DNA of 64,000 nucleotides, taken from Mycolicibacterium frederiksbergense. GTDB lineage: Bacteria; Actinomycetota; Actinomycetes; Mycobacteriales; Mycobacteriaceae. The translations under genes were made by a program, and so were the position numbers. The DNA lies in the NCBI RefSeq assembly GCF_029893345.1, contig NZ_JARXVE010000006.1, positions 124,001-188,000 on the forward strand. The letters run 5' to 3'. Positions 1 to 9,192 of this stretch are shown piece after piece. The first letter of the stretch is position 1. Each line of letters begins with the position of its first letter. The notes under the pieces were generated by a model. That model searched no databases. It was not told the origin of the DNA and saw only the letters and a program-made list of their open reading frames with translations.

Positions 1-1129
1 CACCCGATCCCACGATCCGCGGCCCCATGCCCCCGATCTCGCCCCACTCGGCGATATCGCGGACCGTCCATTCGCCACCCTTGTCCGACGCGGACTGGAA
101 TGCCTTGACCGCCGAAAGGATTGCGTTGGAATCGACGTTACCGATCGGCTCATCCAGGCCGTAGCGTGCCAGGTCGACACCCATCCAACCGGACATGAAC
201 ACCAGGGCGCCTTCGGGATCCCCGTAGGACAGATACTCGGCATGCTTGGCGTGGGCCTGCTCGTCGCTCTCCGCGGTGATGACGGTGGTGAGATTGAATA
301 TCTTGGCCGAGTACGGATCTCGTCCGGCCAGCTCAAGTTCTGACCTGATCGTCGAAACTGTCTCGCGCAGAAGGGTTTTGGTCGGTGCTGCGGTGAAGAT
401 CGCCTCGGCATTCTCGGCCGCGAAACGGACTCCCCGAGGCGATGAGCCGGCCTGGTAGATCACCGGGGTCCGCTGCCGTGACGGCTCGGCCAGGTGCACT
501 CCGGGGACGCTGAAATGCTCACCGGAATGACCGATGTGGTGCACCTTGGCCGGGTCGGTGAACACCCCGCGCTCGGCATCGCGCACCACGGCGTCGTCCT
601 CCCAGGAGCCTTCCCACAGCTTGTAGAGCACCTCCAGGTACTCGTCGGCGTGGTCATAGCGGGCATCGTGGGCGGGTTGATCGGTCTGGCCCATGTTGCG
701 CGCGGCCGCGGGCAGATATCCGGTGACGATGTTCCAGCCGACCCGACCGTTGGTGAGATGGTCCAGCGTCGACATCCGCCGGGCGAAAGGATAGGGGTGC
801 TCGAAACCGGTGCCGGTGGTGATGCCGAAGCCCAAGTTCTCGGTCACCAGCGCCATCGCCGACACCAGCAGCATCGGATCGCCCACCGGAATCTGCGCAG
901 CCTGGCGGATCGCGGCCGCATCACTGGCGCCGTAGACGTCATAGGTACCGAGCACATCGGCGATGAACAACCCGTCAAAACGGCCACGCTCCAACAGCTT
1001 TGCCAGCTCGGTCCAGTAGGTGATGTCTTTGTACCGCCAGGATTGGTCCTGTGGATGACGCCACAAACCGGGCGACTGGTGGGCGACGCAGTTCATGTCG
1101 AAGGCGTTGAAGCGGATCACGCGAGTCAC
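1..1129 (-). CDS. NtaA/SnaA/DszA-type FMN-dependent monooxygenase (partial, 3' end missing)
   Basis: The gene runs off the left edge; 376 codons are visible. The N-terminus reads TRVIRFNAFDMN and continues with CVAHQSPGLWRHP, typical of the luciferase-like flavin monooxygenases of the nitrilotriacetate/dibenzothiophene-sulfone group. Further family marks are the GRFDGLFIADV segment near residue 50, ENLGFGITTGTGFEHPYPFARR near residue 95 and GRVGWNIVTG near residue 130. Such enzymes use reduced FMN supplied by a separate reductase to oxidise small organic substrates; the substrate cannot be told from sequence. The GTG at 1129 was chosen because the conserved N-terminal strand begins directly after it; no strong ribosome site precedes it. 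No flavin reductase is visible beside it. Confidence 0.85.
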   Translation of the reverse strand, partial: MTRVIRFNAFDMNCVAHQSPGLWRHPQDQSWRYKDITYWTELAKLLERGRFDGLFIADVLGTYDVYGASDAAAIRQAAQIPVGDPMLLVSAMALVTENLGFGITTGTGFEHPYPFARRMSTLDHLTNGRVGWNIVTGYLPAAARNMGQTDQPAHDARYDHADEYLEVLYKLWEGSWEDDAVVRDAERGVFTDPAKVHHIGHSGEHFSVPGVHLAEPSRQRTPVIYQAGSSPRGVRFAAENAEAIFTAAPTKTLLRETVSTIRSELELAGRDPYSAKIFNLTTVITAESDEQAHAKHAEYLSYGDPEGALVFMSGWMGVDLARYGLDEPIGNVDSNAILSAVKAFQSASDKGGEWTVRDIAEWGEIGGMGPRIVGSG

Positions 1130-1273
1130 CCGACCGAGGGTGCCGGGTCGCCGGCGGACCGACACTAGTTGCGTTCAGCGGGATTGTTATCCGCCGTGTA
1201 CGACGAGTGAACCGCTGCCCAACTGTCGGATCTTCCAGTGGAGTTCGGGCCGCGCAGCAGTGAGACTTTCCGG

Positions 1274-1618
1274 GTGACCACAAAGTCGCTGCTGATCTCG
1301 GTCCTGAACTGGCTACGCGCGGGCTATCCGGACGGTGTCCCGGGACCCGACCGGGTACCACTGCTGGCGTTGCTGCGGGCCACCCCGCTCACCGATGAGC
1401 AGATCGCGGAGGTGGTGCGTCACTTGACCGCCGACGGATCCCCGGCACGCGAGGACGGCACGATCGATCGCGATGAGCTCGCAGCCTTCATCGCCGATGT
1501 CACCCACCACGACGCGGGCCCGGAGAACATCGCGCGGGTGGCGGCCAAACTGGCCGCCGCGGGCTGGCCGCTGGCCGGCATCGACCTGGAATCCGACGCC
1601 GGCACGGCCGACGATTAG
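1274..1618 (+). CDS. DUF3349 family protein
   Basis: Small acidic protein of 114 residues that matches the DUF3349 family found mainly in mycobacteria (equivalent in position to M. tuberculosis Rv3046c). The pattern LNWLRAGYPDGVPGPDRVPLLALL, then a helix with LTDEQIAEVVRHL, then a second helical half is typical. Its function is unknown. The GTG at 1274 was preferred over an ATG 36 bases upstream because the family begins with the LLxxxLNWLRxGYP segment. Its stop codon overlaps the stop of the convergent adhC by 3 bases, so the two transcripts must overlap or end inside each other. Confidence 0.8.
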   Translation: MTTKSLLISVLNWLRAGYPDGVPGPDRVPLLALLRATPLTDEQIAEVVRHLTADGSPAREDGTIDRDELAAFIADVTHHDAGPENIARVAAKLAAAGWPLAGIDLESDAGTADD

Positions 1619-2664
1619 TCCCGCAGCGACGCGGTATCGATGACGAACCGGTAGCGCACGTCACTGGCCAGCACGCGCTCGTAGGCCTCGTTGATGTACT
1701 CGGGAGCGATGACCTCGATCTCGGGCAGCACACCGTGCTCGGCGCAGAAATCCAGCATCTCCTGGGTTTCGGGGATGCCGCCGATCATCGAGCCGGACAA
1801 GTTGCGCCGCATGGCGCCCAGCGGGAAGAACGGAACCACCAGCGGATTCTCGGGCGCACCCAATTCGACCAGCGTCCCGTCGACCTTGAGCAGGTTCAGG
1901 TAGGCGCCCAGGTCCAGGTTGGCCGACACCGTGTTCAGGATCAGGTCGAACGATCCGGCCAGCTGACGGAAGGTGTCCGGGTCGGAGGTGGCGTGGTAGG
2001 CGCTGGCGCCCAGGCGCAGCCCGTCTTCCATCTTCTTCAGCGACTGCGACAAAACCGTGACGTCGGCGCCCATCGCATTGGCCAGCTTGACCGCCACGTG
2101 GCCGAGGCCACCGAGACCGATCACCGCGACCTTCTTGCCGGGTCCGGCGTTCCAGTGCCGCAGCGGCGAGTAGGTGGTGATGCCGGCGCACAGCAGGGGA
2201 GCGGCCGCATCCAACGGCATGCCGTCGGGGATGCGCAGCACGTACTGCTCATCGACGACGATGGCGCCGCTGTAACCGCCGTAGGTGGGGGTTCCGTCGC
2301 GGCCCACCGAGTTGTAGGTGCCGATCATGCCGCCGCCGGTGCAGTACTGCTGCAGGCCGGCCTTGCAGTTGTCACACTCGCGACAGGAGTCGACGAAGCA
2401 GCCGACGCCGACATGGTCACCCACCTTGTATTTGGTGACCTCCGAACCGACTTCGGTGACGACGCCGGCGATCTCGTGACCGGCCACCACCGGATAGTTG
2501 GGGGTGCCCCACTCGGCCTTGACGGTGTGGATGTCGGAGTGGCAGATGCCGGCGAAGTGGATGTCGAAGGCCACATCGTGCGGTCCGACCGCGCGCCGGG
2601 TGATGGTGGTCTTGGTCAGCGGCTCGGCCGCGGAATTCGCGGCGTAGGCGGAAACGGTGCTCAT
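1615..2664 (-). CDS. adhC: Zinc-containing NAD(P)-dependent alcohol dehydrogenase AdhC
   Basis: A 349-residue medium-chain dehydrogenase of the cinnamyl-alcohol-dehydrogenase type, expected to interconvert aldehydes and alcohols in the cytoplasm. Catalytic zinc ligands are visible in GICHSDIHT (Cys, about residue 42) and GHEIAG (His, about 63). The structural zinc lobe has four cysteines in the CFVDSCRECDNCKAG stretch and the following QQYC. The dinucleotide fold carries IGLGGLGH near residue 185. Length and position next to fecB and DUF3349 fit M. tuberculosis adhC (Rv3045). It is followed upstream by a 162-base gap to the yciI-like gene; no operator was recognised there. Confidence 0.92.
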   Translation of the reverse strand: MSTVSAYAANSAAEPLTKTTITRRAVGPHDVAFDIHFAGICHSDIHTVKAEWGTPNYPVVAGHEIAGVVTEVGSEVTKYKVGDHVGVGCFVDSCRECDNCKAGLQQYCTGGGMIGTYNSVGRDGTPTYGGYSGAIVVDEQYVLRIPDGMPLDAAAPLLCAGITTYSPLRHWNAGPGKKVAVIGLGGLGHVAVKLANAMGADVTVLSQSLKKMEDGLRLGASAYHATSDPDTFRQLAGSFDLILNTVSANLDLGAYLNLLKVDGTLVELGAPENPLVVPFFPLGAMRRNLSGSMIGGIPETQEMLDFCAEHGVLPEIEVIAPEYINEAYERVLASDVRYRFVIDTASLRD

Positions 2665-2826
2665 TGCAGGCCTCTTTGTTCGTCGTCTGTGCGTGTCCCG
2701 GAAAATGTTAGTCCGGTTAACTGATTACTGCCTGAGACGGCAGTCCGCAGCGTGCAACGACACAGACGGCGACGGTAATCCCGCTGCCGTTTGTGAGATA
2801 TCTCCCGAACTAGTGTCGGGTTCCGG

Positions 2827-3102
2827 TCACAACCCGGGGGCGCGGACAGACCCGTTGAAGGACACCCGCTCGCAGCGAACGAGGCCGGCCAGGGTGTAAG
2901 GATCCCGAGCGATGACATCCTCGACTTCTTCTTCGCTGAGGTCTGCGGTGATGAGCACCGCGCCGGTCGCCGATTCCAGGCGCCCGGCCAACAGGATGCG
3001 GCCCGCGGCCACTTCCTCGTTGAGCCACGCGATATGGGCGGGGCGGGTCTGGTCGACGACGTCGAGGGGCTTCAGATAGGTCGTGGTGAGGACGTGAAAC
3101 AC
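2827..3102 (-). CDS. YciI family protein
   Basis: A 91-residue single-domain protein with the ferredoxin-like YciI fold. RPAHIAWL carries the conserved His and RDPYTLAGL the conserved Asp-Pro seen in the family. YciI proteins are small cytoplasmic enzymes or accessory proteins of largely unknown role. The start was placed at GTG 3102 because FHVLTTTYLKPL is the first family strand; a longer reading would overlap the end of fecB. It begins 10 bases after the fecB stop on the same strand, so the two are probably cotranscribed. A hairpin at 2804-2820 lies just beyond its stop but lacks a T run. Confidence 0.75.
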   Translation of the reverse strand: MFHVLTTTYLKPLDVVDQTRPAHIAWLNEEVAAGRILLAGRLESATGAVLITADLSEEEVEDVIARDPYTLAGLVRCERVSFNGSVRAPGL

Positions 3103-3112
3103 GTTCGTGAGA

Positions 3113-4198
3113 TTAGTTGATCGGAGCGTTGACCCAACGCAGGTCATCGAGAATGCCGCGGGCGGCCACGATGTTCTGCCCGGTCTGCCAGACCTCGTTG
3201 TTCACCACGAACACCCGGTTGTCGCGGGTGGCCGACAGGGCGCGCCAGGCCGGGCTGTCGAGGATTTTGGGGGCGTTGTCCCTGGCTGCCGGGGAGGCGA
3301 ACGAGACGTAGACGATATCGGCGTCGGCGATCGCGTAGTTCGCGTCGGTGGTGCTCAGCTCTTCATACGGCTTGTCGGTAAAGCGTTGTGCGGCAGGACG
3401 ATCCAGTCCGACCGCAGCAAGCACGCTGCCGGCGAAATTGTCCGCGCCGAACACCCGCACGGTGTTCTCGGTCAACTGCACTACCGACGCCTGGAAATGG
3501 CCGGCGTCGTTCTGGGCGCCGGCGTCACGCGCCGCGTCGTCGAACTTCCCGATCAGGTCCGCGGCGGCATCCGCGCGACCCGTCGCGGCACCCACCGTGC
3601 GCAACGTGTCGCGCCAGGCGGCACCGGGTGCCCCGGTGAACACCGTCGGAGCGACCGTCGACAACGCACCGAAGGAGGCGGGTGTCAGGGCTTGCGAACC
3701 CAGAATCAGGTCGGGCTTGGCCGCCTCGATGGCGGCCAGGTCCGGCGCGTTACGGGTGCCGGCCGGTGCGACGCCGTGCACGACGGCGCCCAGATAGGAA
3801 GGCTGCTCCGACGAACTGTCGGGGAGTGCAGCCGCCACGATCCGCGATTGCAGCCCCAGCGCGCACAACGCGTCGAGTTGGTCGCCGGACAGGGCCACGA
3901 TGCGTTGCGGGTCGCCGTGCACCTCGGTGGACTCGGTGATATCCGCGGAACCGCCGGCCGAATCGCCTCGCGCGTTGCGGACCTCCCGCGGGGCCGGATC
4001 GGCCGGGGCCGGCTCCGGTGCGCACGATTCGTCGGGCCTGCGCTGGTTGCCCAGCACCCCGGCATCGGCGATTTTGGTGACGCTGGTGGTCATAGTCGAG
4101 GACGCCTGAGGTGTCTGATCGGCGGAACCGCACCCACTGGCGAGTGTCGCGGCCGCGGCGATCGCCACGATGGTGACGCGCGGTCGGTTGGTCAGCAC
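3113..4198 (-). CDS. fecB: FecB-like periplasmic siderophore/haem-binding lipoprotein
   Basis: A 361-residue lipoprotein of the iron-siderophore binding (TroA-like) superfamily. A hydrophobic signal leads to the lipobox LASGC with Cys23. The mature part has RIVALSGDQLDALCALG near residue 95 and the AAKPDLILG segment typical of FecB/BtuF proteins, and ends in a C-terminal domain with NRVFVVNNEVW. It is expected to sit on the outer face of the membrane and bind an iron ligand; no permease is encoded beside it. In M. tuberculosis the orthologue is Rv3044 (fecB). The GTG at 4198 was chosen because it gives a normal-length signal peptide; an upstream ATG at 4300 would add 34 non-conserved residues. 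It is divergent from ctaD with 178 bases between them. Confidence 0.88.
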   Translation of the reverse strand: MLTNRPRVTIVAIAAAATLASGCGSADQTPQASSTMTTSVTKIADAGVLGNQRRPDESCAPEPAPADPAPREVRNARGDSAGGSADITESTEVHGDPQRIVALSGDQLDALCALGLQSRIVAAALPDSSSEQPSYLGAVVHGVAPAGTRNAPDLAAIEAAKPDLILGSQALTPASFGALSTVAPTVFTGAPGAAWRDTLRTVGAATGRADAAADLIGKFDDAARDAGAQNDAGHFQASVVQLTENTVRVFGADNFAGSVLAAVGLDRPAAQRFTDKPYEELSTTDANYAIADADIVYVSFASPAARDNAPKILDSPAWRALSATRDNRVFVVNNEVWQTGQNIVAARGILDDLRWVNAPIN

Positions 4199-4376
4199 CG
4201 GCGAACCGTAACATTCGGCGGGCTTGTCGCTGGTCAGGACCTTGGGCGCGAAAGTCGCGGCGCGCGGAAGCGACTGTGTACGACACTTTGTAGGACCCAC
4301 GGAGGCTGGGGCGTTCCGGAGCGCTAGGATTCAGGTCGATAAGCGGGATTTCCCCGGTGAATCTTTGGAGGATCTC

Positions 4377-6104
4377 TTGGTAGCCGAAGCGCCCCCAATC
4401 GGAGAACTCGAGGCACATCGTCCTTTTCCGGAACGCATGGGCCCCAAGGGCAACCTGATCTACAAGCTCATCACCACCACCGATCACAAGCTGATCGGCA
4501 TGATGTACTGCGTCGTCTGCTTCGCCTTCTTCTTCATCGGCGGTCTGATGGCGCTGTTCATGCGTACCGAGCTGGCGATGCCCGGGTTGCAGTTCCTGTC
4601 CAATGAGCAGTTCAACCAGCTGTTCACCATGCACGGCACGGTGATGCTGCTGTTCTACGCCACCCCGATCGTGTTCGGGTTCGCCAACCTGGTGCTGCCG
4701 CTGCAGATCGGTGCCCCCGACGTGGCCTTCCCGCGGCTGAACGCGCTGTCGTTCTGGCTGTTCCTGTTCGGCGCGCTGATCGCCATGGGTGGCTTCATCA
4801 CCCCCGGTGGTGCTGCCGACTTCGGCTGGACAGGCTACTCGCCGCTCACCGACGCCACCCACTCACCGGGCGCCGGTGGCGACCTGTGGATCCTGGGCCT
4901 GGCCGTCGGCGGCCTGGGCACCATCCTCGGCGCGGTGAACATGATCACCACCGTGGTGTGCATGCGCGCACCGGGCATGACCATGTTCCGGATGCCGGTG
5001 TTCACCTGGAACATCCTGGTGACCTCGATCCTGGTGCTGATCGCGTTCCCGATCCTGACTGCCGCGCTGCTCGGCCTTGCCGCCGACCGGTTGCTGGGCG
5101 CGCACATCTATGACCCGGCCAACGGCGGCGTGTTGCTATGGCAGCACCTGTTCTGGTTCTTCGGACATCCCGAGGTGTACATCATCGCGCTGCCGTTCTT
5201 CGGCATCGTGTCGGAGATCTTCCCGGTGTTCAGCCGTAAGCCGATCTTCGGTTACACCACCCTGATCTACGCCACCATCAGCATCGCGGCCCTGTCGATC
5301 GCGGTGTGGGCGCACCACATGTACGCCACCGGTGCGGTGCTGCTGCCGTTCTTCTCGTTCATGACGTTCCTGATCGCGGTGCCCACCGGGATCAAGTTCT
5401 TCAACTGGATCGGCACCATGTGGAAGGGCCAGCTGACATTCGAGACGCCGATGCTGTTCTCGGTCGGCTTCCTGATCACCTTCCTGCTGGGTGGCCTGTC
5501 CGGTGTGCTGCTGGCCAGCCCGCCGATCGACTTCCACGTCACCGACAGCTACTTCGTCATCGCGCACTTCCATTACGTGCTCTTCGGCACCATCGTGTTC
5601 GCCACCTACGCGGGCATTTACTTCTGGTTCCCGAAGATGGTCGGCCGACTGCTCGACGAGCGACTGGGCAAGCTGCACTTCTGGCTGACCTTCATCGGTT
5701 TCCACACCACGTTCCTGGTGCAGCACTGGCTCGGCGACGAGGGCATGCCGCGCCGCTACGCCGACTACCTGGCCAGCGATGGCTTCACCACGCTCAACGT
5801 CGTTTCGACGATCGGCTCGTTCATTCTCGGCGTATCGGTGCTTCCGTTCGTGTGGAACGTGTTCAAGAGCTGGCGCTACGGCGAGCCGGTGACGGTGGAC
5901 GACCCGTGGGGTTACGGCAACTCGCTGGAGTGGGCGACCTCCTGCCCGCCGCCGCGGCACAACTTCACCGAGCTGCCCCGGATCCGGTCGGAGCGCCCGG
6001 CGTTCGAGCTGCACTACCCGCACATGGTCGACCGGATGCGCGCCGAGGCTCACGTGGGCCGTGCCCATCACCCAGAGCTCGAGACCGCGGACAGATCCAG
6101 TTGA
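4377..6104 (+). CDS. ctaD: Cytochrome c oxidase (aa3) subunit I
   Basis: Catalytic haem-copper subunit of the aa3 terminal oxidase in the cytoplasmic membrane, about 575 residues with 12 predicted helices. Haem and copper ligands are visible: the His in FTMHGTVMLLFY near residue 85, His and Tyr in FFGHPEVYI near 263, the HH pair in WAHHMYATG near 312 and both His in HFHYVLFG near 396. I place the start at TTG 4377, because GGAGG at 4367-4371 lies 5 bases before it and the next residues (VAEAPPIGELEA) are the conserved mycobacterial N-terminus. Upstream ATG starts would add 51 unrelated residues. The ORF ends 19 bases before serB2, suggesting cotranscription. Orthologue of Rv3043c. Confidence 0.96.
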   Translation: MVAEAPPIGELEAHRPFPERMGPKGNLIYKLITTTDHKLIGMMYCVVCFAFFFIGGLMALFMRTELAMPGLQFLSNEQFNQLFTMHGTVMLLFYATPIVFGFANLVLPLQIGAPDVAFPRLNALSFWLFLFGALIAMGGFITPGGAADFGWTGYSPLTDATHSPGAGGDLWILGLAVGGLGTILGAVNMITTVVCMRAPGMTMFRMPVFTWNILVTSILVLIAFPILTAALLGLAADRLLGAHIYDPANGGVLLWQHLFWFFGHPEVYIIALPFFGIVSEIFPVFSRKPIFGYTTLIYATISIAALSIAVWAHHMYATGAVLLPFFSFMTFLIAVPTGIKFFNWIGTMWKGQLTFETPMLFSVGFLITFLLGGLSGVLLASPPIDFHVTDSYFVIAHFHYVLFGTIVFATYAGIYFWFPKMVGRLLDERLGKLHFWLTFIGFHTTFLVQHWLGDEGMPRRYADYLASDGFTTLNVVSTIGSFILGVSVLPFVWNVFKSWRYGEPVTVDDPWGYGNSLEWATSCPPPRHNFTELPRIRSERPAFELHYPHMVDRMRAEAHVGRAHHPELETADRSS

Positions 6105-6123
6105 CGATCGGCAGCGTCCGGGG

Positions 6124-7398
6124 GTGAGCACGTCGAAGATGTCGTCCGACGGTTCTTCACGCGAACTCTCATCGCTGCTGATCACCGTCACCGGTGTTGA
6201 TCAGCCGGGCGTCACCTCGGCCCTGTTCGGGGTGCTGTCCCAGCACAATGTGGAGCTGCGCAACGTCGAACAGGTCGTGATCCGCGGCCGGCTCACCCTG
6301 GGTGTGCTGGTCGCGGCTCCGGCCGAGGCGGTGGACGGCGCCGGACTACGCAACGACGTCGAAGCCGCGATCCATCCTCTCGGGATGGACGTGACGATCG
6401 AGCGCAGCGACGACATGCCCGTGATGCGGGAGCCGTCTACGCACACGATCGTGGTGCTGGGCCGTCCGATCACCGCCAAGGCGTTCGGAGTGGTTGCCCG
6501 GGCGGTGGCGGATCTGGGTGTCAACATCGACTTCATCGGCGGAGTCTCCGACTACCCGGTGACGGGGCTGGAACTGCGAGTCTCGGTGCCGAACGGACCG
6601 AAAGACTCGGTCTACGGCCGCTTACAAACCGCGCTGTCTCAGGTGGCGGTCAATGAGGGTGTCGACATCGCGCTGGAGGACTACAGCCTGGCCCGGCGGG
6701 CCAAGCGGCTCATCGTGTTCGATGTGGATTCCACGCTGATCCAGGGTGAGGTCATCGAGATGCTGGCCGCCCGGGCCGGCAAGGAAGCCGAAGTTGCAGC
6801 CGTCACCGAAGCCGCCATGCGCGGCGAACTGGACTTCGGCGAATCTCTGCACCGACGGGTAGCGACCCTGGCCGGTTTGCCGGCCTCGGTGCTCGAAGAT
6901 GTCGCCGAGCAGGTGGAGCTGACGCCGGGTGCGCGGACCACCATCCGAACCCTTCGACGCCTGGGCTTTCACTGCGGCGTGGTCTCGGGTGGATTCCGCC
7001 AGGTCATCGAACCGCTGGCGCACGAACTCATGCTGGACTATGTCGCCGCCAACGAGCTGGAAGTCGTCGACGGCAAGCTGACCGGGCGGGTCATCGGCCC
7101 GGTCGTCGACCGACCCGGCAAAGCCAAGGCGCTACGTGACTTTGCCCAGCAGGTCGGGGTGCCGATGGAACAGACCGTGGCTGTCGGCGACGGGGCCAAC
7201 GACATCGACATGCTCTCCGCCGCCGGCCTTGGCGTGGCGTTCAACGCCAAACCTGCGCTGCGCGAGGTTGCCGATGCGTCACTGAGCCATCCCTACCTGG
7301 ACACCGTGCTGTTCATCCTGGGTGTCACCCGCGGCGAGATCGAGGCGGCCGACGCCATCGACGGCATGGTGCGCCGTGTCGAGATCCCCGAAGAGTGA
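6124..7398 (+). CDS. serB2: Phosphoserine phosphatase SerB2 with two ACT domains
   Basis: Last step of serine synthesis: hydrolysis of O-phosphoserine. Two N-terminal ACT domains (about residues 20-90 and 105-185; first one begins LITVTGVDQPGVTSALF) are followed by a HAD phosphatase domain. HAD motifs are FDVDSTL with the nucleophile Asp near residue 204, VSGGFRQV, and GDGANDIDML near 360. Starts at GTG 6124 or ATG 6139; neither has a strong ribosome site, so the exact N-terminus is open. It follows ctaD closely. The pathway's first enzyme, serA, begins at the far right of the window. The ACT domains suggest control by serine or another amino acid, as reported for mycobacterial SerB2. Confidence 0.94.
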   Translation: MSTSKMSSDGSSRELSSLLITVTGVDQPGVTSALFGVLSQHNVELRNVEQVVIRGRLTLGVLVAAPAEAVDGAGLRNDVEAAIHPLGMDVTIERSDDMPVMREPSTHTIVVLGRPITAKAFGVVARAVADLGVNIDFIGGVSDYPVTGLELRVSVPNGPKDSVYGRLQTALSQVAVNEGVDIALEDYSLARRAKRLIVFDVDSTLIQGEVIEMLAARAGKEAEVAAVTEAAMRGELDFGESLHRRVATLAGLPASVLEDVAEQVELTPGARTTIRTLRRLGFHCGVVSGGFRQVIEPLAHELMLDYVAANELEVVDGKLTGRVIGPVVDRPGKAKALRDFAQQVGVPMEQTVAVGDGANDIDMLSAAGLGVAFNAKPALREVADASLSHPYLDTVLFILGVTRGEIEAADAIDGMVRRVEIPEE

Positions 7399-7444
7399 CA
7401 GCTCGCCGTTAGGCCCCGCGTCCGCCCTGCCGTAGGGTGGGGCA

Positions 7445-7738
7445 ATGCCGAACCTGAAGCACACGGTCGTGGTTGGCGGGTTTGCCGTTGCGGCAGTTCT
7501 GGGTCAGTTGGCGATCGCGGCACCTGCCGAGGCCAAGCGCTGCCCCTCGGGCACTGTGCAGTCCAAGTTCGAGGGTGTGTGCGTGAGCGGTGCCGCCGGT
7601 GGGATGCCGCCGCCGGTGCTGCCGCCCAGCGGCGGGGGGCCCCAGGTCCAGAACCTGCCGGGCCAGGTGGCGAGTGTGAACGGGATCCCGTGCACCATCG
7701 AGCATTACGGCACCTGTCTGGCGATGATGCAGCCCTAG
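7445..7738 (+). CDS. Small secreted protein with four cysteines
   Basis: A 97-residue protein with a clear Sec signal peptide (about residues 1-30, ending APAEA) and a short mature part. Four cysteines (33, 46, 83, 91) could form two disulfides, and a Pro/Gly-rich linker (about residues 54-66) separates the two Cys pairs. Small secreted proteins of this pattern are frequent in mycobacteria but I know of no function. The ATG is preceded by a purine-rich AGGGTGGGG stretch that can serve as ribosome site. It lies 46 bases after serB2 and converges with the MocR gene, whose stop is 7 bases away. Confidence 0.7.
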   Translation: MPNLKHTVVVGGFAVAAVLGQLAIAAPAEAKRCPSGTVQSKFEGVCVSGAAGGMPPPVLPPSGGGPQVQNLPGQVASVNGIPCTIEHYGTCLAMMQP

Positions 7739-7745
7739 CCTTCGG

Positions 7746-9185
7746 CTACACCACCAGCGTCTGAGGTCGCGCGTCGAGCGTGCCGGTGATGCTGTGCCAT
7801 GCGCGAACCAGCAGCGCCACCGCGTCTTCGAGTTCGGGTTCGGAAAGTGCATACGGCAGCCGAATGAACCGCTCCAGTGTGCCGTCCACCCCGAACCGGG
7901 GACCGGCGGGCACATCCAGACCGAGCCGCAGCGCCGCGGCCGACAACGCCGTGCTCATCGGCGCCGGCAGTTTGACCCACAGCGACATCCCGCCGCGGCC
8001 GGGCCCCGGTTGCCAGTCGGGCAGGTCGTGGGCCAACAGTGACACCAGGAACTGCCTACGGGCCCGCAGGATTTCGCGACGTTCGGGCAGCACCTCGGTG
8101 CCCATCGCCAGTAGCCTTGCGGCCGCGAGCTGTTCGAGGATCGGCGTGCCGAGATCGACCGACGGGCGTATCGCCGCAATGGTCGCCAGCGTGTTGCGTT
8201 CGGCGCGGATCCAGCCGACGCGTAGGCCGCCCCAGAACGACTTGGACATCGATCCGATGGTGATCACCAGATCGTCGCGGGTCACCGCGGCAGCGAGTGG
8301 CTCGGGCGGGGCCGCGTCGAGCCACATATCGGTGATCGACTCGTCGACGATGGTGCGAGTCCGGGTGTCGGAAATGATCTGCCCCAACCGCTGTCGGTCC
8401 ACGGAGGGCATGGTGAATCCGGTCGGGTTGTGGCTGTCGGGAACCAGGTAGGCCAGGCTCGGGGCCAGTTGTCGCAGCGCGGCCTGCAGGGCGTCGAGTT
8501 CCCAACCGTCGTCGGTGAGCGCAACCGGCACCGCACGTGCCCCCGCGGTCGAGATCGCGGACAGTGCACCGTGATAGGTGGGTTGCTCGACCAACACCCG
8601 GTCGCCCGGCCGGGTGTGGCTGGCCAGGATCAGGCCGATGGCGTGCTGGGCGCCGTTGGTCACCATGATCTGGCTAGGGTCGGTGGGAAGCCCTCGGGCG
8701 CAGTATCTTTCGGCGATCGCGGTGCGCAGCGGGCCGACCCCGATCAGCTCGTGTCCCGGCTCGCGCAGATAGGGCGTGATGTCGCGCGCGGCCTCGGCGA
8801 AAGCTTCCAGCACGGCGGCGCCGGGTGCGGGCAGCGCCGCGGTGGCGAGGCTGATCGTCGGGGTTCCGGCCGTCGGCTGGATGTGGCCCGAGGCGGGCAG
8901 GGCGGTGGTGCTGCGCGCGCCGCGTCGGGCGTGCAGATAGCCGTCGTCGCGCAGCTGAGCGAACGCCGCGGTGACCGTGGTGCGCGACACCCGCAGGGAT
9001 TCGGCCAAGGCCCGCTCACTGGGCAGGCGTGAGCCCACCGGGAGCCGCCCGTCCACGATGAGCAGCCGGATCGCGTCAGCCAGGCCGAGATAGGCGGGGC
9101 CACTGTGGCTGGAGGTGCGCCAGTTGCCCAGCTCGCGAGCCAGCAGATCCACATCCAGGGCTCTGGCGGCCATATCGGTCGACAT
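7746..9185 (-). CDS. MocR-type regulator: GntR winged helix fused to class I aminotransferase domain
   Basis: A 479-residue fusion. Residues about 25-95 form a GntR winged-helix domain (LPSERALAESLRVSRTTV), and the rest is a fold-type I aminotransferase domain. The PLP lysine is visible in SMSKSFWGG near residue 315, and the cofactor-binding region has the SHNPTG turn. MocR proteins sense PLP or amino-acid metabolites and control a neighbouring gene. Here the neighbour is a divergently transcribed small protein plus a YczE membrane protein, a pairing also known from Bacillus. ATG 9185 was chosen; a second in-frame ATG lies at 9173. The 64-base divergent promoter contains repeated ATGGGCCA sites. 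This block is absent between the M. tuberculosis orthologues Rv3042c and Rv3041c. Confidence 0.9.
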   Translation of the reverse strand: MSTDMAARALDVDLLARELGNWRTSSHSGPAYLGLADAIRLLIVDGRLPVGSRLPSERALAESLRVSRTTVTAAFAQLRDDGYLHARRGARSTTALPASGHIQPTAGTPTISLATAALPAPGAAVLEAFAEAARDITPYLREPGHELIGVGPLRTAIAERYCARGLPTDPSQIMVTNGAQHAIGLILASHTRPGDRVLVEQPTYHGALSAISTAGARAVPVALTDDGWELDALQAALRQLAPSLAYLVPDSHNPTGFTMPSVDRQRLGQIISDTRTRTIVDESITDMWLDAAPPEPLAAAVTRDDLVITIGSMSKSFWGGLRVGWIRAERNTLATIAAIRPSVDLGTPILEQLAAARLLAMGTEVLPERREILRARRQFLVSLLAHDLPDWQPGPGRGGMSLWVKLPAPMSTALSAAALRLGLDVPAGPRFGVDGTLERFIRLPYALSEPELEDAVALLVRAWHSITGTLDARPQTLVV

Positions 9186-9192
9186 AATGAGG

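Noticed and set aside
2804..2820. Hairpin CCCGA/TCGGG after the YciI gene as a terminator
   Set aside because: Only five pairs with a 7-base loop and no T run on either strand.
4224..4376. N-terminal extension of ctaD by 51 codons
   Set aside because: Residues are not membrane-like or conserved, and a strong ribosome site precedes the TTG at 4377.
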